A stretch of DNA of 64,000 nt from Lentisphaeria bacterium (GTDB taxonomy: Bacteria > Verrucomicrobiota > Lentisphaeria > Victivallales > UBA1829), in the NCBI GenBank assembly GCA_017541665.1, contig JAFXYP010000069.1, forward strand, positions 28,176 through 92,175, given 5' to 3'. Under the pieces are notes generated by a model. The model was given only the letters and a program-made list of their open reading frames with translations, searched no databases and was not told the origin of the DNA. Shown in pieces: positions 34,912 to 47,343 of this stretch (positions within the stretch are counted from its first letter, which is position 1; every line of letters begins with the position of its first letter). Both the position numbers and the translations under genes were made by a program.

Positions 34912-36145
34912 GTCCGGTTTCCAGGTGCAGGGTGTCGCGCAGCAGTTCCGCCAGCGCATTCCGGATCGCGGTCCTGTTGTCCTTGACGATCCCGCCGTTC
35001 GTTTTCGCGATCTCGGATTTGATGGCGTCCCTGTTGAAGAAGCTGTCTCTGATTGTGCTCAGGATCTCTCCGGCCGAATCCGCCTTGAGGTCCGCAAAAT
35101 GCTTTTTGCCGTAGCTCAGGGTGTCCAGAAACAGTCCGTTGAACTTTCTGCTGTACGACATCGGGACGACCGGCACGCCGCTTGAAAACGCCGCGATGCA
35201 CGCGTGCATCCTGGCGCCGGTGAAGAAATCCAGTCCCGAGATGAAACTCTTTGCTTCCGTCGCCGTCTCGAAATATGGAGCGACGAAAACTGCTTTGCCT
35301 TGATAGGCGACCGCGATCTCCTGTGCGACAAAATAATCGTTGTCCTGCGTTTTTTTCTTCCCGGGGACATGCGCGACCAGATGGACGCTGACATCCTGCA
35401 TTCCGGCAAAAAAGTCCATCACCTGTTTGATCGTCTCGCGATAATCGCTTTTCAGGGAAAACGACTCCTGCGGGCTGTTCCACAAAAGACCGGAAACGTT
35501 GATGCCGACATGAATCTTGTCGTGCGGGAAAACGTGCTGTGTGTATCCCAGGAAGAACGCGAGGTCGATGAAGCTTTCGATCCGTTTTGTCGGCGCCAGT
35601 TCGTGTGCGACATCGCGGCTTTGCCGGTCCCGCACCATGACCGAGCAGGCGTTCTCCAGCGTTTTTTGCGCGGATGCCCTGATTCGCGGATCGTCGAACG
35701 GTCCGATCGTCTGCGGCAGGAAAACGTACGGTTTCCCGATCGAACGGAAAAAACGGATCGGTTCGTTGACGATCTTGTACCGGAACGCGCCGTAAATGTC
35801 GCTGAAGCTGTCTCCGGCTCCGATGCAGAATACGATGTCGACCGAGAGTTTTCGAAAAAGATCCGGGAGATGGCCGGGCCTCAGATCCTTTACGATCGAC
35901 CTTACAATGTCTTTCGGGGTTGAAAGTATGGTCGGATAGATGTATTTGACGGTGTATGTGTGGTCCCGGACCGTGATGTGCTCTTCCTCAAATCCTTCCT
36001 CGAAGTTCACCATGTAGAAAACCGGTTCGAACGATCCCGCGGATGCTTCGTCTATGAACTCCAGAAACGAGACGGTCAGCGCCTGCACGCCCAGGTTCCG
36101 GCTTCTCAGCGACATGCCCAGAAGCGCTATTCTGATCTTTTTCAT
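34886..36145 (-). CDS. Polysaccharide pyruvyl transferase family protein, second copy
   Basis: 419 residues. Family features: IALLGMSLRSRNLGVQALT, VFCIGAGDSFSD, FLPQTIGPF, and FFTGARMHACIAAFSSGVPV with the conserved Arg/His. Divergent from the copy at 19370-20563. Overlaps the following FrhB-like gene by 26 bp. Confidence 0.82.
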   Translation of the reverse strand: MKKIRIALLGMSLRSRNLGVQALTVSFLEFIDEASAGSFEPVFYMVNFEEGFEEEHITVRDHTYTVKYIYPTILSTPKDIVRSIVKDLRPGHLPDLFRKLSVDIVFCIGAGDSFSDIYGAFRYKIVNEPIRFFRSIGKPYVFLPQTIGPFDDPRIRASAQKTLENACSVMVRDRQSRDVAHELAPTKRIESFIDLAFFLGYTQHVFPHDKIHVGINVSGLLWNSPQESFSLKSDYRETIKQVMDFFAGMQDVSVHLVAHVPGKKKTQDNDYFVAQEIAVAYQGKAVFVAPYFETATEAKSFISGLDFFTGARMHACIAAFSSGVPVVPMSYSRKFNGLFLDTLSYGKKHFADLKADSAGEILSTIRDSFFNRDAIKSEIAKTNGGIVKDNRTAIRNALAELLRDTLHLETGHGQTQHSF

Positions 36146-36253
36146 GCGATTCGGTTCGTCGTAATGCCTGCAGGACCCTTAAACATGCCCTGCCGGTTAT
36201 GCGGTCCCGGCATCACCGCTTCCGGGTATTCCGCTGTGGCGCGCCGTACAGGC

Positions 36254-36901
36254 TCAGGTTATGTTGTGCTCTTTCCGGTACTGGATGATCTTTTCCGCGA
36301 AAGCGACCGGATCGTTCCGGAATTGATAATACTGCAGCAGAATATCGGGCGTCAAATCGTACCACCTGGACAATTCCAGGCGGTCGATCTGTTCATCCGT
36401 GAACCGTTTCCGGATAATCCTGGCCGGATTCCCGGCGACGATGCTGTATGGCGGTACGTCTTTCGTCACGACGGAGCCGGCGCCGATGACCGCGCCGTTG
36501 CCGATGCGCCTGCAATTGCATGTGATCTTGACTCCGGCTCCGATCCAGCAGTCATGCCCGATTTCAAGGGCATGCCGTTCCACGTCTTCGATCTTCACCT
36601 CTTTGTTCCATTTGCTCCCCCATTCCTTCCGGTAGAAATAGGGGGACATGGAAACACAGCCGAGCGGATGGTTCGCGCCGAAATACATCACTCCGGGCCC
36701 GAAGGAGGAATACCGCCCGATTTTCACTTCTCCGCCGACGTTGAAGGTGGGGCTGAAGCAGCTCCCGTAGGTGAATAAACCGACCTCCACCTTGTATTTT
36801 TCGGCGGCCAGCCTCCTGAGCAGGGCCGAGGTCGCTTCCCCGCCCTGCCGGGCAATGATCCTCTGGTCGATCCTGTTTTTCAGCAATCCAAAGATGTTCA
36901 T
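36254..36901 (-). CDS. Hexapeptide-repeat acyltransferase (CatB/WbbJ-like)
   Basis: 215 residues. Left-handed beta-helix hexapeptide repeats (about 60-175: [44 protein letters not shown]) and the terminal [14 protein letters not shown] signature. O- or N-acetyltransferase acting on a sugar of the repeat unit. First gene of the operon, preceded by a leader of about 560 nt. Confidence 0.87.
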   Translation of the reverse strand: MNIFGLLKNRIDQRIIARQGGEATSALLRRLAAEKYKVEVGLFTYGSCFSPTFNVGGEVKIGRYSSFGPGVMYFGANHPLGCVSMSPYFYRKEWGSKWNKEVKIEDVERHALEIGHDCWIGAGVKITCNCRRIGNGAVIGAGSVVTKDVPPYSIVAGNPARIIRKRFTDEQIDRLELSRWYDLTPDILLQYYQFRNDPVAFAEKIIQYRKEHNIT

Positions 36902-37041
36902 GGCAATATAACCGTTCCGGCCTGAAATGAAGGCTTTTTCTCAATCGGACTCAAAACCGGTGGAAATCCGGCAGCCGCTCCGGCATTGGAAGCATCCGTA
37001 TGGCTGCCCGTTTTCGTTTGAGCATGGACGAAACCGGAAAT

Positions 37042-37156
37042 CCGGGCATCCGCAGGCATTGCAGTGGAAAACCATCCGCTGCAATCCTGCGCCGACCTGT
37101 TTGTTCGGCCTGATCGAAACCGCTTTGTTTCAGCTTAGGAACACGATACAAAACGG
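37042..37156 (-). promoter_or_regulatory. Structured leader element, copy B (polysaccharide operon)
   Basis: Transcribed on the minus strand, 141 nt upstream of the first gene. Hairpins: H1 37156-37120 (CCGTTTTGT/ACAAAGCGG), H2 37109-37091 (GCCGA/TCGGC), H3 37085-37058 (ATTGCAG.../...CTGCAAT), then the 19-nt block 37060-37042 identical to copy A. Compared with copy A, H2 shows a G-C to A-T pair exchange and a G-U to G-C change, and H1 swaps G-U for G-C, so pairing is kept while sequence drifts. Confidence 0.7.
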
Positions 37157-37467
37157 ACTGTGTGCGAGTGCGAATCCGGTACGGACAAGGAATCCGTTCC
37201 GGTGTGCAGGGGTGAAACGATCTCTTCGGAACCGGAGGCAAAAAGGAAAGGTTTTACCCGGATGCGCAATCCGCAAATGGAATGCCCCGGGAAGCCGGAT
37301 GCGGATGAACCGATGCCGGAAGGCATCTTTTTGTGTTGTTGCGAGTTCATTTCGAGCATTTCGGCCTGATTTCTTTTTTTGTTTCCGCTTCGGGCGGGCT
37401 CCGCGAGACCTTGTTCCATCAAGTGATCCACCCCCGTTTCGGGAGGGCGGACCGCTTTTACACTAAT
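37157..37467 (-). other. 5' part of the polysaccharide-operon leader
   Basis: About 300 nt between the predicted start (about 37461) and the hairpin element. It contains several imperfect GC-rich palindromes but no supported gene. Confidence 0.4.
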
Positions 37468-37496
37468 AATATAGCGCCACCTCTCATCGAATGCAA
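37468..37496 (-). promoter_or_regulatory. Promoter of the polysaccharide operon
   Basis: Minus strand: TTGCAT (37496-37491), 17 nt, TATATT (37473-37468): the same hexamers and spacing as the tRNA-Asp promoter. Confidence 0.75.
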
Positions 37497-37967
37497 GTAC
37501 AAAAAGCGAAAAGCTTTTTATTATTTTGTATGGGGCGATTGCAACGGCGGTTTGAAAAATGAAAAAACGGGCCGGAATCGGGCCGGGTGGAATAAAGAAA
37601 GAAAAGGGATCCGTGATCCCGCCAACGCAACGCGCCCGTGGAGTCATCCTCGTGTCCCTGCATGATTTCAGTCGGCACGAAAGAAGCGCTTTTTTGAAAC
37701 ACGTTTATTTTTGTTGCGATATTGCTATGAAGCGATGCACAATCCGTGCGGAGAAAAGCGTTGAAAACGGTGTCGAAATATGACTAAATGAAGTCAGCCG
37801 CCGAAGCTTCAAAAAAAGCCAGGGCGGCTGACATTTGTAGGATGGTTCCCGCGATAATTCAACCGTCGCTTTCTTTTCTTTCACCCATGCCTTGCGTTTG
37901 GGATCTTTGTCCTTCGATGCCGTTGGCTTCGTCCGTCGTTTGACGTTTTCTCAACCAAACCGGGATC
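37497..37967. other. Intergenic region between polysaccharide promoter and GH2 gene
   Basis: A/T-rich next to the promoter, then a perfect 10-bp inverted repeat (37793-37832). No supported gene. Confidence 0.45.
37793..37832. repeat. Perfect 10-bp inverted repeat
   Basis: GTCAGCCGCC (37793-37802) and GGCGGCTGAC (37823-37832) with a 20-nt spacer. No T-run follows on either strand, so it is an atypical terminator for the GH2 gene or a protein-binding palindrome. Confidence 0.5.
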
Positions 37968-42531
<4,564 letters not shown>

Positions 42532-42580
42532 GGGTAGTCTTCCCTCAGTCACTGTGTTCGTTTTTCCTCGGATCCGGCTT

Positions 42581-43105
42581 TTATTCCGCCCGGAAAACGC
42601 GCCCGGGCTTGCGTTCGGGCGGCTTCGGCAGTTCGCAGTCCATGAACCCGACGGCGCAGTGTCCGATCCCTTCCCATTCGCCCTCGACCCCGAGATCCTT
42701 CAGGAGCTGCTTGTACTCGGGCATTTCGAATTCCTCCTTCGCGCGGTGGATCCAGATGCTGCCGAGCCCGAGCGAATGCGCCGCCAGCATCAGGTTGCCC
42801 ATGACCAGGCTGCCGTCGTAGACGCGGTTCGGCCAGTTCTTTTTTGCCAGAACGATCAGGATGACGGGCGCGCCGTAGAAGGGATCGAAGTTTTCCCAGC
42901 CGCCGATCCTGCAGTTGTCGGCGGAAATCCGGTCGCGCAGTTCCCTGTTGGTCACCGCTACGATGATCGCCGACTGCTCGCCCCTCGCGCTGGCTGCGTA
43001 GAGCCCGGCCTCGATGATCTGCCCGATGTCGGATTCCGGGGGCATATCCGGCTTGAACTTGCGGATGCTCCGGCGCTCTACCATTGCCCTGATGATGTCG
43101 TTCAT
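42581..43105 (-). CDS. Nitroreductase-family flavoprotein
   Basis: 174 residues, compact FMN-dependent nitroreductase: MVERRSIRKFKPD, ASARGEQSAIIVAV, DGSLVMGNLMLAAHSLGLGS. NAD(P)H-dependent reduction of nitro- or quinone-type compounds; physiological substrate unknown. Lies between the hypothetical gene and the esterase, same strand. Confidence 0.85.
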   Translation of the reverse strand: MNDIIRAMVERRSIRKFKPDMPPESDIGQIIEAGLYAASARGEQSAIIVAVTNRELRDRISADNCRIGGWENFDPFYGAPVILIVLAKKNWPNRVYDGSLVMGNLMLAAHSLGLGSIWIHRAKEEFEMPEYKQLLKDLGVEGEWEGIGHCAVGFMDCELPKPPERKPGRVFRAE

Positions 43106-43150
43106 GTGGTGTCTCCTGTTGTTTGGTTCAGCTCCGTTTCGGAGTTCTGC

Positions 43151-43819
43151 TCATTCTATGGTGAACGTATCCCTATTCAGTTCCACGCCCATCTTCCCGG
43201 CTATGTCGAACAGGCAATCCTCGTACTGGCTGCGGTCGATGGCTCCGTGGGACAGGAATCTGTCGAACAGGTCCTTCTGCCTGTTGAACTGGACGCGTTT
43301 CCGTTCGTCCGGCGACAGGGACTGCAAGTCGGTTTCCGAGGTGTCGTTCCGTTCGAGGTCACTCATTTCGTTCAGCAGGATCTGCAGCAGCTTCAATTCC
43401 CTGAGAAAAATCCCGTTCTTCATGCACCACGCGGTATGACCGGTATACATCCTTTCGTGGATCGTGTCGTATTTCAGCTGAAACAGGATGTCCGCAAAGA
43501 GTTCCTGCGGCGTGAATTTTCCCGATTCAAGGAACTTATGGAGCGGAGGCCGGGAAGCGGGCTTCAGCTCGAACCCAATCTTTTCCAGGAAGGTGTACTT
43601 GAACTTGCTGTATGTTTCATCGTACATCGGGTCGGAGAATTGAGCGGCACGGTTCTTTTCTTCATAGCCATCATAGTCAACAATCCGGTCCTTTTCTCCG
43701 TCGTAGTATTGAAACTTGAACGTGCCGTTGACTCTTTCCTCGAAATAAGGGATGTAAGCAAAGAGTTCCTCCAAGGTTTCCCGAAAACCCTTTTGGGAAA
43801 ATGTGTTATTCTTTTCCAT
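43151..43819 (-). CDS. Hypothetical cytoplasmic protein
   Basis: 222 residues, charged, no signal peptide or membrane helix. YTGHTAWCMKNGIFLRELKL suggests a conserved core, possibly a DUF6508-type domain; I cannot confirm this. It has its own promoter (43861-43889) and is followed 45 bp later by the nitroreductase. Confidence 0.6.
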   Translation of the reverse strand: MEKNNTFSQKGFRETLEELFAYIPYFEERVNGTFKFQYYDGEKDRIVDYDGYEEKNRAAQFSDPMYDETYSKFKYTFLEKIGFELKPASRPPLHKFLESGKFTPQELFADILFQLKYDTIHERMYTGHTAWCMKNGIFLRELKLLQILLNEMSDLERNDTSETDLQSLSPDERKRVQFNRQKDLFDRFLSHGAIDRSQYEDCLFDIAGKMGVELNRDTFTIE

Positions 43820-43860
43820 GTGTTTGCCGTTGTTTGTGGTCAGTTGTTTTTCCCGGTCTG

Positions 43861-43889
43861 AATATACACCGATATGCGCACGAAATCAA
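43861..43889 (-). promoter_or_regulatory. Promoter upstream of the 43151-43819 gene
   Basis: Minus strand: TTGATT (43889-43884), 17 nt, TATATT (43866-43861). Confidence 0.65.
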
Positions 43890-43977
43890 GCCTGATGCCG
43901 GGATTTACGCGCGGACAGTTTGAGGATGAGCTTATTGTGGACAGCCGGATTTGCATGAATGAGATGTCCCGTTATAC

Positions 43978-44019
43978 AAAAAACAGGATGTCTGCCCGCT
44001 CTTCCTGGGAGACATCCTG
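43978..44019 (-). terminator. Terminator after the repeat-containing membrane protein gene
   Basis: Minus strand: CAGGATGTCT (44019-44010) pairs perfectly with AGACATCCTG (43993-43984), followed by six T (43983-43978). Confidence 0.8.
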
Positions 44020-44045
44020 AACGATCGATCTTGACTTTTTGAGGA

Positions 44046-44567
44046 TCAGAAATTGCTGCGGGTTCTGCCGAATCCGCTGTTGAAGCCCCTGCCGGCGCCC
44101 GGCATCCTTCCGAACTCATTGACGTTGCCCAGGTAGGGCGCGGGCATCATGCCGGGACCGCCCAGGTAGGGCGCGGGCATCATGCCGGGACCGCCCAGGT
44201 AGGGCGCGGGCATCATGCCGGGACCATTGAACCCCATTTCAGCATCATAATCCATCCCGAAGTCGTCGTAGAATGGTTCGACCGTTTCCATGGTGATTTC
44301 CGGGTAAAAGGTCCTGGCTTTTTCCTCTTTTGCTTTGCGGGCTTCGAGCCTCTGGGCGCGGCGTTCCGCTGCGGAGGTGCGTTTCGGTGAAGCCTCCTTG
44401 ACTTCATACGCTTTTGCTGCGGCCTCTGTCCTGGATTGAAGGATGCGGACTGTGCCGAAAAGGACGGCGGGTGCAATGGCGAGAGCGACAGCCGCGACGA
44501 CAGCTGCGTTCAGGAGCGGATTTGCCGGTTCCGCCTTTTTTGCGTGGGGATTGGTTTGATTTTTCAT
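44046..44567 (-). CDS. Single-pass membrane protein with tandem GPGMMPAPYLG repeats
   Basis: 173 residues. A short N-terminal cytoplasmic part, one hydrophobic helix (about 19-41, NAAVVAAVALAIAPAVLFGT), then a Lys/Arg/Glu/Ala-rich helical stretch (about 48-80). The tail is Gly/Met/Pro-rich with three tandem copies of GPGMMPAPYLG and ends in Gly/Arg/Phe. No known domain. ATG 44567 has GAGG upstream; the in-frame TTG at 44606 is less likely. It has its own promoter and terminator, so it is a monocistronic gene. Confidence 0.65.
   Translation of the reverse strand: MKNQTNPHAKKAEPANPLLNAAVVAAVALAIAPAVLFGTVRILQSRTEAAAKAYEVKEASPKRTSAAERRAQRLEARKAKEEKARTFYPEITMETVEPFYDDFGMDYDAEMGFNGPGMMPAPYLGGPGMMPAPYLGGPGMMPAPYLGNVNEFGRMPGAGRGFNSGFGRTRSNF
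44128..44226. repeat. Three near-perfect 33-bp tandem repeats
   Basis: Copies at 44128-44160, 44161-44193 and 44194-44226, differing only at the final base of the third. They encode the GPGMMPAPYLG repeats, so copy number can vary by slippage without frameshift. Confidence 0.9.
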
Positions 44568-44639
44568 GGTGCCGGATAACCTCGTCAATAAATTTAATTT
44601 CTCCAAAGTGGAGGTTTTAGATTATTTAATTCATAAAGT

Positions 44640-44668
44640 AAAATAGCACGTCCGCAAAGAAAAATCAA
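44640..44668 (-). promoter_or_regulatory. Promoter of the repeat-containing membrane protein gene
   Basis: Minus strand: TTGATT (44668-44663), 17 nt, TATTTT (44645-44640), about 70 nt before the ATG. Confidence 0.6.
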
Positions 44669-44800
44669 GGGCGGGAAGAGAAAAAACGTGATTTTTTCCG
44701 GGGGTAGATCAGCGCCGCTGGGGGTGATCCCATATCCCTTGGCCTGGACTATCGCAGAAGTCATTTCCGTTGCTTTTTTTCCCGTTTGCGGCGATTCTGT

Positions 44801-44829
44801 TTGCTTTTTGGTTCGTGCGGCGATATAGT
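44801..44829 (+). promoter_or_regulatory. Promoter of the GH43 gene
   Basis: TTGCTT, 17 nt, TATAGT; predicted start near 44836, about 60 nt before the ATG at 44899. Confidence 0.6.
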
Positions 44830-44898
44830 ATGTTACATCTTTTTACATTCGGAAAAAGCGTTTCCGATGTCGCACCAACCCCGGGAAAGGCCGCAAAA

Positions 44899-45954
44899 AT
44901 GAACCACAAAAGTCGTTTCTCCGTTTCCGTGCTCTGCACTGTCTCCGCCATGATGATCGCCGCGCATTGCGCTGCCCAGGCTCCGGCAGCCGCCGCTCAG
45001 CCTGCAGCTCAGGCTCCGGCACAGGCCGCATCCGTACTGAAAGAATACAAGCCGACCGGGAACCCGATGTTCTCCCATAAATTCACCGCGGACCCGGCGC
45101 CGGTCGTGATCGGCGACACGCTGTGGATGATCACCAGCCACGACGAGACTGCCCCAAACGGACGCCTGAACCGGAATTTCCGAATGCGCGACTGGTGCCT
45201 CTTCTCCACGAAAGACATGAAGACCTGGACGGAATACCCGACTCCGCTCTCCGTGGATGAGTTCAAGTGGGACGGCACGCATACGGCATACGCCGCGCAG
45301 ATGATCCCCCGCGACGGCAAGTACTACCTGTACATCAGCACCAACGGCAACGGGATCGGCGTGGCGGTCGCCGACAAGCCGGAAGGTCCGTACAAGGACC
45401 CCATCGGCAAGCAGCTCGTGACGCCGGCCCAGTGTTTCGCTACGACCCATTCCTGGGCGTGCATCGACCCGACCGTCATGATCGACGATGACGGGCAGGC
45501 GTGGCTCGTGTGGGGCAACCGGAAATGCTATTACGCCAAGCTCAAAAAGAACATGGTCGAGCTGGACGGCGAAGTGAAGACGCTCGATATCGACTTGAAG
45601 GACATGCCGTTCGAGGAAGGCCCGTGGATCTTCAAACACAACGGCAGGTATTATCTGGTCTATGCCTGCGGCAATCCCGAAAAGCTGGCGTATGCGATCG
45701 GCGACAAGGTCGACGGCCACTTCGAGGCGAAAGGAATCCTGATGGAGCGTTCCGGCAACTGCGGCTCCAATCATCCGGGCGTGGCGTACTTCAACGGCGA
45801 ATGGTATCTTTTCTATCACACCGGAGCCAACGGCGGCGACTTCAACCGCGCGGTCTGCGTCGACAGGATGACGTTCAATGAGGACGGGACCATCAACAAG
45901 GTGCCGTTCTCGAAGGAAGGCATCTTCGGCGCCGCCGCCAAGCCGGAGAAATGA
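44899..45954 (+). CDS. Secreted GH43-family glycoside hydrolase
   Basis: 351 residues. Signal peptide (about 1-27, ending AHCAAQA) and an Ala/Pro/Gln linker to about 45, then a five-bladed propeller with the GH43 triad: Asp65 (TADPAPVV, base), Asp191 (CIDPTVMID, pKa modulator), Glu240 (FEEGPWIF, acid). Likely an arabinofuranosidase, xylosidase or arabinanase; specificity cannot be read. The ATG at 44899 with GGGAAAGG upstream gives a proper signal peptide. An ATG 129 bp upstream would overlap the promoter. Confidence 0.88.
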   Translation: MNHKSRFSVSVLCTVSAMMIAAHCAAQAPAAAAQPAAQAPAQAASVLKEYKPTGNPMFSHKFTADPAPVVIGDTLWMITSHDETAPNGRLNRNFRMRDWCLFSTKDMKTWTEYPTPLSVDEFKWDGTHTAYAAQMIPRDGKYYLYISTNGNGIGVAVADKPEGPYKDPIGKQLVTPAQCFATTHSWACIDPTVMIDDDGQAWLVWGNRKCYYAKLKKNMVELDGEVKTLDIDLKDMPFEEGPWIFKHNGRYYLVYACGNPEKLAYAIGDKVDGHFEAKGILMERSGNCGSNHPGVAYFNGEWYLFYHTGANGGDFNRAVCVDRMTFNEDGTINKVPFSKEGIFGAAAKPEK

Positions 45955-45994
45955 CCGGTTTCCCGGCTCGCGCCGTTCCACGGATCCATTCTCC

Positions 45995-46702
45995 ATGTCA
46001 AATGTCCTGACAAACTATTTTGAGCACGGATACCGATTTCACAAGCTGGAATCGGTACCGGTATCGTGCAAACAGGAGACAAAGGCTGTCTTTCTCATTC
46101 ACGGCTGGGGTGTGCGTGCCGTCGCAATGGCACGTCTGGCGTCCGCTCTGGCGGATGAGGGCTTCACCGTATACAATTACGACTATCCGACCTCAAAACG
46201 GAAGATCGGGGAACATTCCGAAATCTTCCTCTCGTTGTATCGACGGATCCTGGACGAGGAAAAACCATCGGGTATCTTCTTCGTCACACACAGCATGGGC
46301 GGCATTCTTCTCCGGGCGGCTCTGGGACAAATGGACGAGTCCGAATGCCGCCGCATCGAAGCGATCGTCATGCTCGGTCCGCCGAACAGGGGCTCCGTCC
46401 TCGCTTATCTGGGAAAGAGCAGGGTCGCCCGCGGCATCAATGCCTCGCTTGCGGATATGACGCCGGCAGAGGATTCCTTCGTCCGGAACATCCCGCCTCC
46501 GCCGTTCCTGCCGCCGGCCGGCATCGTCGCGGCCAAGTACGACGGTAAGGTGACATTGGGCAGTACGCTCCTGCCGGACGGCCAGCCGTGTCAGCATACC
46601 ATTGTGCCGTGTACGCATCCCGGTCTCCGCAATCCGAAATACACGCTCGTCCCGATCCTGAGTTTTTTCAATTCAAAAGCATTCAGCGGGTCTTTACCAT
46701 GA
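45995..46702 (+). CDS. Lipase-like alpha/beta-hydrolase
   Basis: 235 residues. VFLIHGWGVRAVAM (oxyanion HGWG), nucleophile Ser in THSMGG, MLGPPNRGS, and late His in TIVPCTHPGL. Resembles PGAP1/lipase-class cytoplasmic hydrolases that act on acyl esters. The last codon overlaps the next gene by ATGA, so the two are translationally coupled. Confidence 0.82.
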   Translation: MSNVLTNYFEHGYRFHKLESVPVSCKQETKAVFLIHGWGVRAVAMARLASALADEGFTVYNYDYPTSKRKIGEHSEIFLSLYRRILDEEKPSGIFFVTHSMGGILLRAALGQMDESECRRIEAIVMLGPPNRGSVLAYLGKSRVARGINASLADMTPAEDSFVRNIPPPPFLPPAGIVAAKYDGKVTLGSTLLPDGQPCQHTIVPCTHPGLRNPKYTLVPILSFFNSKAFSGSLP

Positions 46703-47166
46703 TCAACACAATAAAAATCCTTTTTGTCTGTCACGGGAACATCTGCCGCAGCCCTATGGCGGAGTACGTGATGAAAGACCTGGTCCGCAGGAATCATCTT
46801 GAGGCCCGGTTCGAGATCGCCTCGGCGGCGACAAGCCACGAAGAGCTCGGCAATCCGGTCTATCAGCCTGCCTGGAGAAAGCTCGCCGAGAACGGGATCG
46901 TCTGCGCCGGACACCGCGCCCGGCAGATGACGAGGGCGGATTATGACGATTATGACCTGATCGTCTGCATGGACCGGAGGAATATCCGCAACGCGCTCCG
47001 GATCACGGATGGCGACCCCGAGCACAAGATCGTGCTGCTCCTCGATTATGCGGACCGTGCCGGGGAGGAAGTCGCCGACCCCTGGTACACCGGCGATTTC
47101 GATGCGACCTGGGACGACATTGTGGGCGGCTGCGAAGGACTGCTGAGGCAAATGAGCGAAGCATAG
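46699..47166 (+). CDS. Low-molecular-weight protein tyrosine phosphatase
   Basis: 155 residues. P-loop CHGNICRS (Cys11, Arg17) at the N-terminus and the general acid in DPWYTGDF. Dephosphorylates phosphotyrosine; in bacteria it often controls exopolysaccharide tyrosine kinases. No such kinase is in the window. Coupled to the hydrolase gene by a 4-bp overlap. Confidence 0.93.
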   Translation: MINTIKILFVCHGNICRSPMAEYVMKDLVRRNHLEARFEIASAATSHEELGNPVYQPAWRKLAENGIVCAGHRARQMTRADYDDYDLIVCMDRRNIRNALRITDGDPEHKIVLLLDYADRAGEEVADPWYTGDFDATWDDIVGGCEGLLRQMSEA

Positions 47167-47177
47167 CTTACATGCTG

Positions 47178-47250
47178 GAGATCACGAAACAGAATCGGCA
47201 CTTCCCTCTGTGAGTTCGGAGCCCGCCTGAAAAATGCCTGTTGGGAGGTC
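47178..47250. repeat. Dispersed intergenic repeat, copy 1
   Basis: Shares GGAGATCACGAAACAGAATC and the following GCCCGCCTGAA block, imperfectly, with 48802-48875 and 56239-56310. Confidence 0.35.
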
Positions 47251-47343
47251 CAGGAGAAGCGTGTGCCAAGTGCAAATCGTTTTTCCCTGTAAATCCGCTG
47301 CGGTTTTGAGTTTGCGGTTTTTGTTGTAGACCGCCATCCCGAG

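Noticed and set aside
36927..37466. 179-codon plus frame across the polysaccharide-operon leader
   Set aside because: Opposite to the leader element and promoter; arginine/proline/phenylalanine-rich without a domain.
37859..37967. Lys/Arg-rich open stretch after the GH2 stop as a gene remnant
   Set aside because: No start, no recognisable family and only about 100 bases.
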